Below are positions 7,456-16,176 of a stretch of 36,872 nucleotides of DNA, one piece after another; position 1 is the stretch's first letter; every line of letters begins with the position of its first letter. Both the position numbers and the translations under genes were made by a program. The stretch spans positions 14,909-51,780 of the forward strand of contig CACYGT010000010.1 in assembly GCA_902774075.1 (NCBI GenBank). Direction: 5' to 3'. The DNA comes from an uncultured Bacteroidales bacterium. GTDB taxonomy: Bacteria; Bacteroidota; Bacteroidia; Bacteroidales; Paludibacteraceae. Under the pieces are notes generated by a model. The model did no database searches. It had not been told where the DNA came from and saw only the letters and a program-made list of their open reading frames with translations.

Positions 7456-8829
7456 ATGGTACATGATTTATACATTTTGATGATCACGGCAGGCGTTGTC
7501 AGTCTGCTGTTTAAGTGGTTGAAACAACCGGTGGTATTGGGTTATATCGTTGCCGGTATTTTAGTGGGTCCGAACTTAGCGGGAGAGAATCTGGTGAACC
7601 CCGAGAACGTCAAGGCGTGGGGTGAGATCGGCGTGCTGTTCGTGCTGTTCTGCATCGGTCTCGAGTTTCGCTTAAAGAAGATGTTCGAGAGCGGTAAGAC
7701 GGCCTTTGTCGGCGTGGCGACGATCGTAGTGGGCATGTTGTTGTTGGGATACGGTGTCGGCCGTGTCTCCGGTTTAGACAACATGAACTCGATGTTCCTG
7801 GCTGCGATGCTCTGTATGTCCAGTACAACCATTGTGATGAAGGCCGTAGATGAAGCAGGGTGGAGCAAAGAGCGATTTGTCCAAGGCGCAACGAGTATCT
7901 TGATTTTGGAGGATATCATCGCCGTAGTACTGATGGTGTTGTTGTCCAACATCGCCACAAGCAACAGTTTTGATGCCTTGGTGATGCTTAAGACCGTCGG
8001 TGTGCTGGCTGTGACCTTGGTGGTATGGTTCGTAGTGGGCATCTTAGTGATTCCGACCATCATCCGCAAGGCACGTGGTTACCTCAACGACGAGACGCTG
8101 ATTATTTTGGCGCTCGGTCTGTGTATGGGTATGGTACTGACGGCCGAAGAAGCAGGATTCAGCAGTGCACTCGGTGCGTTTGTGATGGGTATGATCTTGG
8201 CAGAGACGCTGGAGTCTCACCGCATTGAGAAACTGATGTCTCCGCTTAAGAACGTCTTTGCTGCTATCTTCTTCGTTTCGGTAGGTATGATGATTAATCC
8301 GACTTCGCTGGTAACGTACTGGCCGTCAATACTGCTTGTCGCAGTCGTAGTGATCGTAGGTATGATCACGTTTGGTACTCTCGGCTGCTGGTGGGGCGGT
8401 GAGACCTTGAAAGATGCGATGTGCACGGGTTTCTCGTTCGTGCAGATCGGTGAGTTCTCTTTCATCATCGCTACTTTGGGTAACCAATTAGGTGTTATTG
8501 ATCCGGCGATCTACCCGATCATCGTGGCGGCGTCTGTGTTGACCACATTCCTCACGCCGTACATTATGAAGACAGGTGTGCCGTGTTATAACTTCCTCTA
8601 CAAACATGCGCCGCAAGGCATGCGTGACCGCATCGACCAGCGCGAAGCGAAAGTGGCACAGTTGGAACAGCAGACGGGCACTACCTCTTCGGAGGCTCGG
8701 ATGCAGAACCATCACCAGAAGATGAACAAAGTGTTAGCACACACCTTTATCACCAAGCGCGTGGTGAACCTCTTCATCAAGAATATGACCGAAAACGATC
8801 AACAAACCCCGGATAAGGACGAAAAATAA
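7456..8829 (+). CDS. Kef-type (CPA2) cation:proton antiporter
   Basis: This 457-aa integral membrane protein has about 12 predicted transmembrane segments and the Na+/H+ exchanger fold. Signature stretches include QPVVLGYIVAGILVGPN near residue 25, FCIGLEFRLKKMF near 70 and ILILEDIIAVVLMVLL near 150 (the ED pair corresponds to the ion-translocating acidic region). Unlike full-length KefB/C it lacks a C-terminal NAD-binding TrkA-N domain and ends in a short hydrophilic tail. It probably exchanges K+ or Na+ for H+ across the inner membrane. It is the first gene of the operon and lies 7 bp before the outer-membrane protein gene. Confidence 0.9.
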   Translation: MVHDLYILMITAGVVSLLFKWLKQPVVLGYIVAGILVGPNLAGENLVNPENVKAWGEIGVLFVLFCIGLEFRLKKMFESGKTAFVGVATIVVGMLLLGYGVGRVSGLDNMNSMFLAAMLCMSSTTIVMKAVDEAGWSKERFVQGATSILILEDIIAVVLMVLLSNIATSNSFDALVMLKTVGVLAVTLVVWFVVGILVIPTIIRKARGYLNDETLIILALGLCMGMVLTAEEAGFSSALGAFVMGMILAETLESHRIEKLMSPLKNVFAAIFFVSVGMMINPTSLVTYWPSILLVAVVVIVGMITFGTLGCWWGGETLKDAMCTGFSFVQIGEFSFIIATLGNQLGVIDPAIYPIIVAASVLTTFLTPYIMKTGVPCYNFLYKHAPQGMRDRIDQREAKVAQLEQQTGTTSSEARMQNHHQKMNKVLAHTFITKRVVNLFIKNMTENDQQTPDKDEK

Positions 8830-8836
8830 AACTGAT

Positions 8837-9676
8837 ATGAATCGATTCTATGTATTGATTGCTGCGATGGTACTGAGTAGTACCCTCGTGATGGCCCAGC
8901 AGAATGAAACGGACCCGCTGGCAACGGGATTAGGTGGTGTAGCAACCGTAGTGGGTGAGACGCGCACAGCTACAGACAGCGTGTCTGCTAAACCGGCCAA
9001 ACCTGCCAAACCCGTTCCCGAGTGGAAGAAAAAACTCTACTACGGCTACAACTTCGACATCTATTTCCATCATGACTCGCGTTCTGACCGTAAAGAGAAC
9101 GGATGGTCGATTGCGTTGAGCCCTGAGATAGGATGGAAATTGAAAGAACGCGTCTATCTGGGTGTGCGTCTGAGCGGAAGTTATGCCAATACGGTGACGA
9201 ACTATTCTCTCAATTTTGTGGATAGCGCATACACGGCCGACCTGCGCGTACACCAAGGCTCATGGGAGGTGGCACCTTATGTGCGTTACCGCATGAAGTC
9301 ACTCTTTAATGACAAAGTAGGCATCTGGTTGGAAGGACGCGTATTCTCCGGCATGGACTTTCCGCGTGTATCGGATGGAAACGTGAAGGGTACGGACTAT
9401 GACGGTTTGAGATACAGCGTCAACTACGGATTCCAGGTATCGCCGGTCATCACGTATCAGTTTAACAGGAAGCGCAATTTCCAAATCTTCTTCTCCATCC
9501 TCAGTCTTGGTTTTAGCGGTACTTCCTATTTCTATGAGGAGCCCGAGACCGGAAGACGCTATCAGGAGCATACGCAAGACATCATCATCTTCTCCGGCAA
9601 ACTGAAGAATATGCTTGCCAACCAGTTTACACCGGGTCTGTATGGACTCAAGTTTGGTGTGCAGAAGAGTTTCTAA
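8837..9676 (+). CDS. Small outer-membrane beta-barrel protein
   Basis: The 279-aa product has a signal peptide (MNRFYVLIAAMVLSSTLVMAQ), a proline/lysine-rich segment (KPAKPAKPVPEWKKK) and then alternating amphipathic strands. Its C terminus (GLYGLKFGVQKSF) ends in Phe, as usual for barrels inserted by BAM. I do not recognise a specific family. Its TAA stop is directly followed, without a gap, by the TTG start of the TamB fusion. It may therefore be a partner or client of that protein; this is inferred from position only. Confidence 0.75.
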   Translation: MNRFYVLIAAMVLSSTLVMAQQNETDPLATGLGGVATVVGETRTATDSVSAKPAKPAKPVPEWKKKLYYGYNFDIYFHHDSRSDRKENGWSIALSPEIGWKLKERVYLGVRLSGSYANTVTNYSLNFVDSAYTADLRVHQGSWEVAPYVRYRMKSLFNDKVGIWLEGRVFSGMDFPRVSDGNVKGTDYDGLRYSVNYGFQVSPVITYQFNRKRNFQIFFSILSLGFSGTSYFYEEPETGRRYQEHTQDIIIFSGKLKNMLANQFTPGLYGLKFGVQKSF

Positions 9677-12600
9677 TTGAGTAAGAAAAGTCTCATATGG
9701 AAGATCCCGACAGCCCTTATCGGTGGGGTGTTGGGGGTAGTGCTTCTCCTGTTGTTGGCAGTAGGTTGCGTGCTCTATGTGCCTTCGCTGCGCGCGAAAG
9801 TGCTCAATAAAGGACTTGTTGTGGCCAATGAAAAGATGGACTATGATATCGATTTAGGTCATATCTATCTCTCGCCTTTCCATCACTCTCCGATGGTACT
9901 TTACCGCGCCTATAAAGGCCAAGGAGACCTGCCGCTGGATGTACAGATAGACAGCCTCTTTGTTGGTCATCGCGGCCAAGACACGCTTATCTATACGCAT
10001 GCGTTGAGGCTCAAGGCGACGGCAAAGATTAAGGATTCCGGAGTCAAGATTCAAGATTTCACACGGATACCGATTCAGGTGGATGAATTGTATCTGGAAG
10101 AAACAACATTTCATTCGGACAGCATGATCGCGGCGGTGGGTATTGACGCCATCGTCGGGTTGCTGGATGTGTCGAGTCCGGAACTCATCATTGCTGAAGG
10201 AAAGTACCCCTTGCATGGCTTGCGGCTTAATGATGCCGATGTCACTATTGACCTGCGCGACACTCCTCTTGACACAACGGCTAAAGACAGCACGCCGCTC
10301 TTGATGGCATTCGACATACCCGATGGTGAGTTACGAAACATCCATTATGCGATGACACCACTGCATCTGGATATCCGCACAGGCTCTCTATCTACAGAGG
10401 CTTTGGTCGATGTAGGAGCGAACCTCTACGATGCACGGCGATTGAATGTAGGTGATTTTTGTTTTGGTTTAAATCAACTCCGTATCCCTGCTGACACGAT
10501 CTACGGCAATGCGCGTGTGAATCTGGCGAACAACCTGATTATTTCTGACGGGCTGCATGTGCGTTCGGATGAGATGGGGGCACGCGCTGACCTTGCGGCC
10601 ACGAAGATGAATCTCGAGACGATGAAGGTAGATGTGACCGGAGAAGCGGAATATCAAGGCAGCAAAGCCCGTCTGCGGGCATCCTATGATATTGATGACG
10701 AGGCCTATGATGCTACGGTACATATCGACCGCGTGAACCTATCGCCGTTCCTAAAAGACTCCCCCCCCATCATTCTGGCTGGCGATATCGAAGCGCAGGG
10801 CAAAGGCATAGATCCCCATTCGCGCGCGATGCATTCTAAGGTACGCATGCGTATGAGTGAAGCGGTATATGACAACATCAACGTCTCCGGCATAGCGCTC
10901 GATGCGGAGTTGGCGAACAAAACGGTGGAAGGTACGCTCTATCTACCCGTATCGATGAGAGATAAAAACCTGTCCATCAAAGCGCAGACCAAACATCAGT
11001 TCCGTGTGTCGGAATTCCTGACGCTCAAGAATATGTCGGTGGACTACCACACGCAGATGCGTAAAGTGCAGGCACATGTGGCGGGCGAAGACTTTAAAGC
11101 AGAGCACCTAACCCTGGATTTCTCAACGGACAGTACGACCTCCTTAGATCTCAACACACAAGGTTTGAACCTGACCGCTCAAAGCCCGATGCAGGTCATG
11201 ACACTCATCGACCGTATCCAACCGTTATCCTCCTTCGATTTCACTACAGCGCTCGAGCATCTCGATTCGTTGTGCCGCCTCCTTCCACCTCTGCAGGCCT
11301 CCCTCACGTTGCGACAAGGCAGTCCGATTCAGCACTATATCGATAGCACCCGTGTCGAGTTGGACCAAGTGGCACTGAACATAGCTTCAACAAAGGAACG
11401 CACGAACGCTTCGCTAGCGGCCGATGCACGCCTTACGGATGGCGCTATGTCTTTCTATGGCCTTTGCACCGATGTAAACTTCCGTCTGGACCTCGAGCGT
11501 GAAGGCAACGAACTGCAGGGTCAGGGACAACTCAAACTCGACAGCATCAACTATGCCGACAAAGAGTTAGGCGACCACACGATAGACCTTGCCATATCTC
11601 CTTCGCAAGAATACGCGCATGCGCTACGCGTCGATGTACATACGGAGGAGATACCGGTTGATCTCGTCAATAGTTTTGTGACCCTCCCGGATATAGATCT
11701 TGATGGCGCTATCCGTGCGTCGGCTTCGGTGGACGGCCTACCAGCTAAGACGGATATATCTGCGGAGGTGATACCATTGGGTATCGCGGCCGAATATAAG
11801 CCGTATCAGATAGCTGTCGGTTTGGGTAAGACACCCATCGTTATGAACCATAATCACGTGGATCTCAACGGCCTGCCTATCTATGCGGCGGATAGCACGT
11901 TCCTTACGCTTACCGGCGGTTTGGACCTGGACAGCATGCGACTCGACATAAGCCTTGCTGCCGACAGTTTTGCGCCGGTAAAGTTACCCAAAGGAGGTCC
12001 GATACCTGTCTATGGCGATTTGGCAACCGACATACGCGGCCGTGTCACCGGTCCGCTGGATAGTATCGTGGCGGACGTCGATGTGACGCTTTTGCCTGTC
12101 ACCGATATCACGTATCCTATCGACAAGAAGAATCTTGCACAAGTCAAGCCGCACGGAACGGTCAATGTCAAATATCAGTTGGCCGAAGCCGATCCGCTCT
12201 CTTTGGGCGGTCGTATCAACGTCGATGACGGTTTTGTCCGTTACTCGCCCAAAGCCTATCCTATCATGCCGTTCCATGTGGACTCCGGCAGTCATGTAGC
12301 CTTTAATGGACCGATAGGACAGACCCAACTGGCGATCTCTGCTTCGCAGAAATTGAAAGCGGACGTCGAGTCGGAAGACGAAGAAACCCGACGTGTGGAC
12401 TTCACCACCGGTGTGCGTGTCAATGGTGTATTGGACTCAATAGGCCTTAAGAGCATCGGTTTCTTCTTGGAAGCCCCCGAGGATGAGGCGATCACTCAGG
12501 AGTTGGCGTCACTCGACGAGGAGACACGCGAAGGACTTGCGGCTACGCTGTTGGCAACGGGTATGTATGTCGGCGAGAGTAACGTGGCCGCACAGCGCGA

Positions 12601-14350
12601 CGGATATGCCCTCTCGTCGATCATCAACAGCCGTATTAATGCTGCGCTGTCGAACTCTAAATTGGGTAAGTTTGTGGATATAGACTTCAGCAGCGGGCAG
12701 TCAGAGCACGCGCAGGGCAAAACCAACGACATGAACATATCCATCAGTAAGTCGTTCTTTAAAGACAAACTGCGTCTTACCTTAGGCTCCTCCATTACGG
12801 ACAACCCCGAGGTCAATGATGCCAACGGTATGTTCAATAACTTCACTGCGGACTATAAGCTCACCAAACAAGGTAATGTCATGCTTCGTCTCTACTCGCA
12901 GCGAGACTATAACAACGTGCTCGAGGGTGAACTGTACAAGTCCGGTTTGGCGGTGTTGGCAACCAAAGACTGGCGTCGCAAAGAACTCTTCCGTGGAGAT
13001 AGTATCAACCGTACCTACAGTCTCACGGCGGATGCAGGTGTGGCCTATCGTTCGAACAACAGTATAGGTCCCGATCTCACCCTCAAATCGTCTATCAAGA
13101 ACCTATTGGGGCATGGCGAGACCTTCACACTTAAAGGTAACGGTGCCTATTATTGGGCGCTGCGAAACCGTCATCCCGGGGACCCCAAGAAGACGGATAC
13201 CTATAAACTGGGCGTTAACGCCTCACTCGTCTTTCCTTATCTCCATTGGACTGGTGATAACAACCCGGAAGGCGACACCCGTTATATGCTCGGCTACCAG
13301 TACGAGAACATTGCCGGCGGATATGGTGTGCATAAGATGTACGGTTCGTTCACCTATTTTATCCACTCGCCCAACAACCCGCATATCCGACATGCCTTCA
13401 CGCCGTTCTCCCTCTCTGTGGTCCTCATGAAGGCCGAGAATGACAGCAGCCTCATCGAAAAGACATCCGAGTTTCCGGAACTGATCAAAGTTATTGCCGG
13501 CAATGAGTTCGTACCCTCTATCGGGTATAACTTCATCTACGATGACTACCGTACCAAACGAGGTGTTAACACCTTCCTCGACCTCGGCGTCAAGGAGTCC
13601 GGTAACCTCATCAACGCGATCTATTGTCTCTTTGGCTCCAAGTGGAACGATCAGGACAAGAAACTTGGAAATATCACCTTTAACCAATTCGTCAAACTCA
13701 CGGCAGAACTGCGTAACCGCTTTAACTTCACCGATAAGATCAGCATCGCGACGCGTCTCTATGCCGGCGCGAACATACCGCTGGGTAACTCGTTCTTCTC
13801 ACCCCTCTCCGAGGCCTTCTATACCGGTGGACCGAACAGCCATCGCGCCGCTTCGCCCTATGCGTATGGACCCGGTAACTTCAATTCGCCCAAGTACAAC
13901 CAGAACTTCTTCCATTCCGGCGATCTCAAACTCGAGGCCAACTTCGAGTTCCGCTTCCCCATCGTCTGGAAACTGTTCGGCGCCGCATTCCTTGATGCAG
14001 GTAATGTGTGGAACTGGTATTCGCTCAAGGATCTCTTCGAAGCAGCCGGACATCCGGAGTACATGAATTACCTCGAACTGCCCAAAGGTGTGACGCTTTA
14101 TGACGGTATCATCAACAACCCTGAGTTTGCCAAACAGATAGCGCTCGGAACAGGCGCCGGTCTGCGGCTCGATATCGACGGACTTGTCGTACGTCTGGAC
14201 TTCGGTGTCGGAATCCACGCACCGTACCAGACCTTCCGTTATGACAAGGAAGGCAAACCGGATTATGACGCACCTATTAACACCTATTATAACATACCTT
14301 CTTTCCTTGACGGCTTCCGCGTCAACTTCGGAATAGGTTATCCGTTCTAA
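9677..14350 (+). CDS. tamB: TamB (DUF490) protein fused to a TamL/Omp85-type outer-membrane barrel
   Basis: This 1557-aa protein starts with one inner-membrane helix (about residues 6-35), then a very long repetitive beta region of the AsmA/TamB kind, and a TamB C-terminal domain to about residue 1103. In Bacteroidota TamB usually ends near this point. Here the frame continues for about 450 residues that match the barrel of TamL (the Omp85-family lipoprotein partner): GGPNSHRA near the conserved L6 loop, GDLKLEANFEFRFPIVWKLF, AAFLDAGNVW, LGTGAGLRLDIDGL and the terminal NFGIGYPF. No POTRA domains or lipobox precede the barrel. The predicted chain is anchored in the inner membrane, crosses the periplasm and ends as an outer-membrane barrel. 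The TTG start is the only in-frame start that includes the membrane anchor. TamB/TamL proteins move lipids or assist outer-membrane protein insertion. Confidence 0.88.
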   Translation: MSKKSLIWKIPTALIGGVLGVVLLLLLAVGCVLYVPSLRAKVLNKGLVVANEKMDYDIDLGHIYLSPFHHSPMVLYRAYKGQGDLPLDVQIDSLFVGHRGQDTLIYTHALRLKATAKIKDSGVKIQDFTRIPIQVDELYLEETTFHSDSMIAAVGIDAIVGLLDVSSPELIIAEGKYPLHGLRLNDADVTIDLRDTPLDTTAKDSTPLLMAFDIPDGELRNIHYAMTPLHLDIRTGSLSTEALVDVGANLYDARRLNVGDFCFGLNQLRIPADTIYGNARVNLANNLIISDGLHVRSDEMGARADLAATKMNLETMKVDVTGEAEYQGSKARLRASYDIDDEAYDATVHIDRVNLSPFLKDSPPIILAGDIEAQGKGIDPHSRAMHSKVRMRMSEAVYDNINVSGIALDAELANKTVEGTLYLPVSMRDKNLSIKAQTKHQFRVSEFLTLKNMSVDYHTQMRKVQAHVAGEDFKAEHLTLDFSTDSTTSLDLNTQGLNLTAQSPMQVMTLIDRIQPLSSFDFTTALEHLDSLCRLLPPLQASLTLRQGSPIQHYIDSTRVELDQVALNIASTKERTNASLAADARLTDGAMSFYGLCTDVNFRLDLEREGNELQGQGQLKLDSINYADKELGDHTIDLAISPSQEYAHALRVDVHTEEIPVDLVNSFVTLPDIDLDGAIRASASVDGLPAKTDISAEVIPLGIAAEYKPYQIAVGLGKTPIVMNHNHVDLNGLPIYAADSTFLTLTGGLDLDSMRLDISLAADSFAPVKLPKGGPIPVYGDLATDIRGRVTGPLDSIVADVDVTLLPVTDITYPIDKKNLAQVKPHGTVNVKYQLAEADPLSLGGRINVDDGFVRYSPKAYPIMPFHVDSGSHVAFNGPIGQTQLAISASQKLKADVESEDEETRRVDFTTGVRVNGVLDSIGLKSIGFFLEAPEDEAITQELASLDEETREGLAATLLATGMYVGESNVAAQRDGYALSSIINSRINAALSNSKLGKFVDIDFSSGQSEHAQGKTNDMNISISKSFFKDKLRLTLGSSITDNPEVNDANGMFNNFTADYKLTKQGNVMLRLYSQRDYNNVLEGELYKSGLAVLATKDWRRKELFRGDSINRTYSLTADAGVAYRSNNSIGPDLTLKSSIKNLLGHGETFTLKGNGAYYWALRNRHPGDPKKTDTYKLGVNASLVFPYLHWTGDNNPEGDTRYMLGYQYENIAGGYGVHKMYGSFTYFIHSPNNPHIRHAFTPFSLSVVLMKAENDSSLIEKTSEFPELIKVIAGNEFVPSIGYNFIYDDYRTKRGVNTFLDLGVKESGNLINAIYCLFGSKWNDQDKKLGNITFNQFVKLTAELRNRFNFTDKISIATRLYAGANIPLGNSFFSPLSEAFYTGGPNSHRAASPYAYGPGNFNSPKYNQNFFHSGDLKLEANFEFRFPIVWKLFGAAFLDAGNVWNWYSLKDLFEAAGHPEYMNYLELPKGVTLYDGIINNPEFAKQIALGTGAGLRLDIDGLVVRLDFGVGIHAPYQTFRYDKEGKPDYDAPINTYYNIPSFLDGFRVNFGIGYPF
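10024..10058. repeat. 7-bp-period array inside the tamB reading frame
   Basis: The units are AAAGATT, AAGGATT, CCGGAGT, CAAGATT and CAAGATT. They encode about residues 116-128 of the TamB fusion. Losing or gaining one unit would shift the frame. Confidence 0.65.
10761..10768. repeat. Poly-C tract (C8) inside tamB
   Basis: Eight consecutive C bases occur in the codons for Asp-Ser-Pro-Pro-Ile at about residues 361-365. It is the longest G/C homopolymer I noticed in the window and could slip during replication. Confidence 0.8.
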
Positions 14351-14369
14351 AAACAAATTATGTGAGCTC

Positions 14370-15224
14370 ATGAATCCGTATATTCAATCCTTACGTTTAC
14401 GAACCTTACCGCTATCCGTATCAGGTATCATCTTGGGTAGCGGTTTGGCCTACCTTTCACCTTTCAGTTTTCATTTTTCAGTTTTCATTTTAGCCGTCTG
14501 TACCGCTTTGAGTCTGCAGATCCTTAGTAACCTCTGCAATGAACTTGGGGACGCTCAGAAAGGAACGGACTTTGAACAGAAAGAGCGCCAAGCATATGGT
14601 CTGCAGGCCGGCACGATCACGATACGGCAAATGAAAGGCATGATTTGGCTATTTTTAGGGCTGTGCGTGATGTTTGGTACTGCATTGATTTACAGTGCTT
14701 TTGGCACATTGTTCAATATACAAAGTCTAGGATTCATTATATTAGGCCTGCTTGCAATCCTTGGAGCGATCAAATATACCCTCGGAAAGCACAGTTACGG
14801 CTATATGGGTTTGGGTGATTTGGGGGTATTTTTGTTCTTCGGTCTACTAAGTACGATGGGGGCGTTTTATCTGCAGACACAGACGATGAACTGGGAGGCC
14901 GCTTGGTGCGGTGCGGCTATTGGTTTTCCTTGTGTTGGGGTACTGAACCTCAATAACATCCGCGATATGGCAAATGACCGTGTGCATGGTAAACGCACCT
15001 TCGCGAGTTTGTTAGGTCCGACAGGAGGACGGGTTTATCACACAGGCTTGCTTGTTGGTTGTCTGACAATTTTTGCACTTTACGGACATTGGTGGACACT
15101 CTGTGTCCTACCCATATGGGCATGGCATCTCTGGTATGTTTGGACACATAATGAACGGCTCGACAAACAGATGCCGGTGTTGATGTTTTCTACATTATTC
15201 GTGTCTGTTTTTGCACTAATTTGA
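14370..15224 (+). CDS. menA: 1,4-dihydroxy-2-naphthoate polyprenyltransferase (UbiA family)
   Basis: MenA attaches the polyprenyl chain to 1,4-dihydroxy-2-naphthoate in menaquinone synthesis, in the inner membrane. The 284-aa product has the two aspartate-rich motifs of the family, NELGDAQKGTD (57-67) and NNIRDMANDRVHGKRT (194-209), set among about eight or nine transmembrane helices. It lies 19 bp after the TamB fusion and is the last gene of the unit. Residues 30-41 (SPFSFHFSVFIL), within the first or second helix, are encoded by a 7-bp-period array that resembles the one at the nfnAB/dacB junction. Confidence 0.92.
   Translation: MNPYIQSLRLRTLPLSVSGIILGSGLAYLSPFSFHFSVFILAVCTALSLQILSNLCNELGDAQKGTDFEQKERQAYGLQAGTITIRQMKGMIWLFLGLCVMFGTALIYSAFGTLFNIQSLGFIILGLLAILGAIKYTLGKHSYGYMGLGDLGVFLFFGLLSTMGAFYLQTQTMNWEAAWCGAAIGFPCVGVLNLNNIRDMANDRVHGKRTFASLLGPTGGRVYHTGLLVGCLTIFALYGHWWTLCVLPIWAWHLWYVWTHNERLDKQMPVLMFSTLFVSVFALI
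14458..14492. repeat. 7-bp-period array inside the menA reading frame
   Basis: The units are CACCTTT, CAGTTTT, CATTTTT, CAGTTTT and CATTTTA. They have the same phase and a close sequence to the array at 1005-1032, but here they are translated as part of a membrane helix. Confidence 0.8.
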
Positions 15225-15242
15225 CAAAAATTCCACATTTAT

Positions 15243-15273
15243 TTGCATATGTGGAAAAATTGTCGTACCTTTG
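15243..15273 (+). promoter_or_regulatory. Promoter for the rmlA-HTCS-glmM-surE unit
   Basis: TTGCATATGTG at -33 and TACCTTTG at -7, with a 20-bp spacer. An inverted repeat, CCACAT (15233-15238) and ATGTGG (15249-15254), brackets the -33 element and could be an operator or part of an upstream terminator; the choice cannot be made from sequence. Confidence 0.8.
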
Positions 15274-15297
15274 CAGGCGCAAAGGTTTTTGTTTATT

Positions 15298-16173
15298 ATG
15301 AAAGGAATTATTTTAGCCGGAGGAAGCGCCACGCGTTTGTATCCGTTGAGTAAAGCAATCAGCAAACAGATCATGCCGGTGTATGATAAACCGATGATCT
15401 ATTATCCGCTCAGTACGTTAATGTTAGCAGGCATTCGTGAAGTGTTGATCATCAGCACGCCGCGCGACCTGCCGATGTTCGAAGAGTTATTAGGTGACGG
15501 TAGTCGTATCGGTATGAAACTGAGTTACAAAGTGCAGTTGGTTCCGAACGGTCTGGCGCAGGCCTTTGTGTTAGGTAAAGAGTTTCTGAACGGCGAACCG
15601 GGTTGTTTGATTTTAGGCGATAACATGTTCTACGGCCAACACTTCAAGACCATGTTACGCGAAGCGGTGGAGGAGGCAGAGAAAGGCGGAGCTGTCATCT
15701 TCGGCTACGAAGTAGCGGACCCGCGTATCTACGGCGTCGTTGAGTTTGACGAGAACGGTAAGGTATTGGGCTTGGAAGAGAAACCGGCACAACCTAAGAG
15801 TAACTATGCTATCCCCGGTCTGTATTTCTACGACCAGACCGTGTGTGAGAAAGCTGCAAACTTGCAACCGAGTGCACGTGGTGAGTATGAAATCACAGAC
15901 TTGAACAAGCTTTATTTGAACGAAGGCACGCTGAAAGTAAAACTCTTTAGCCGTGGATTTGCCTGGCTCGACACCGGAAACTGCGACAGCCTGTTGGATG
16001 CCGGTAACTTCATCGCTACTATTCAAAACCGTCAAGGATTCTATGTAAGTTGTATCGAAGAGATTGCTTGGCGCAACGGTTGGATATCCACCGAGCAGTT
16101 AGCGGCTTTGGGCAAAGAGATGAAGACTAATTACGGTCGTTACCTCGAGCGGTTAGCAAAGACAAATCGATAA
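15298..16173 (+). CDS. rmlA: Glucose-1-phosphate thymidylyltransferase
   Basis: RmlA (RfbA) makes dTDP-glucose from glucose 1-phosphate and dTTP, the first step to dTDP-rhamnose and other deoxysugars for surface polysaccharides. The 291-aa cytoplasmic product starts MKGIILAGGSATRLYPLS and continues with the KQIMPVYDKPMIYYPLS motif. It also has the sugar-binding region EEKPAQPKSNYAIPGLYFYD and GFAWLDTGNCDSLLDA, all diagnostic of RmlA. The start is the ATG at 15298; the longer frame would begin inside the -7 box. rmlB, rmlC and rmlD are not adjacent, which is unusual. The hybrid regulator gene starts 3 bp downstream. Confidence 0.96.
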   Translation: MKGIILAGGSATRLYPLSKAISKQIMPVYDKPMIYYPLSTLMLAGIREVLIISTPRDLPMFEELLGDGSRIGMKLSYKVQLVPNGLAQAFVLGKEFLNGEPGCLILGDNMFYGQHFKTMLREAVEEAEKGGAVIFGYEVADPRIYGVVEFDENGKVLGLEEKPAQPKSNYAIPGLYFYDQTVCEKAANLQPSARGEYEITDLNKLYLNEGTLKVKLFSRGFAWLDTGNCDSLLDAGNFIATIQNRQGFYVSCIEEIAWRNGWISTEQLAALGKEMKTNYGRYLERLAKTNR

Positions 16174-16176
16174 GTC

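Noticed and set aside
7335..7487. N-terminal extension of the CotH-like gene, and similar extensions of rsfS, lpxB and rmlA
   Set aside because: The extensions translate promoter or neighbouring-gene sequence and would hide signal peptides or family N termini.
8990..9020. KPAKPAKP repeat in the outer-membrane protein as part of the heptad family
   Set aside because: Its period is 9 bp, and a proline/lysine linker is common after signal peptides.
12950..13050. Possible assembly error or frameshift joining tamB and a barrel gene
   Set aside because: The frame is continuous with uniform codon use on both sides and no repeat or homopolymer at the junction. It still deserves confirmation in reads.
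15233..15254. Inverted repeat CCACAT/ATGTGG as a terminator after menA
   Set aside because: The stem is only 6 bp with no T run, and it overlaps the promoter; an operator is at least as likely.
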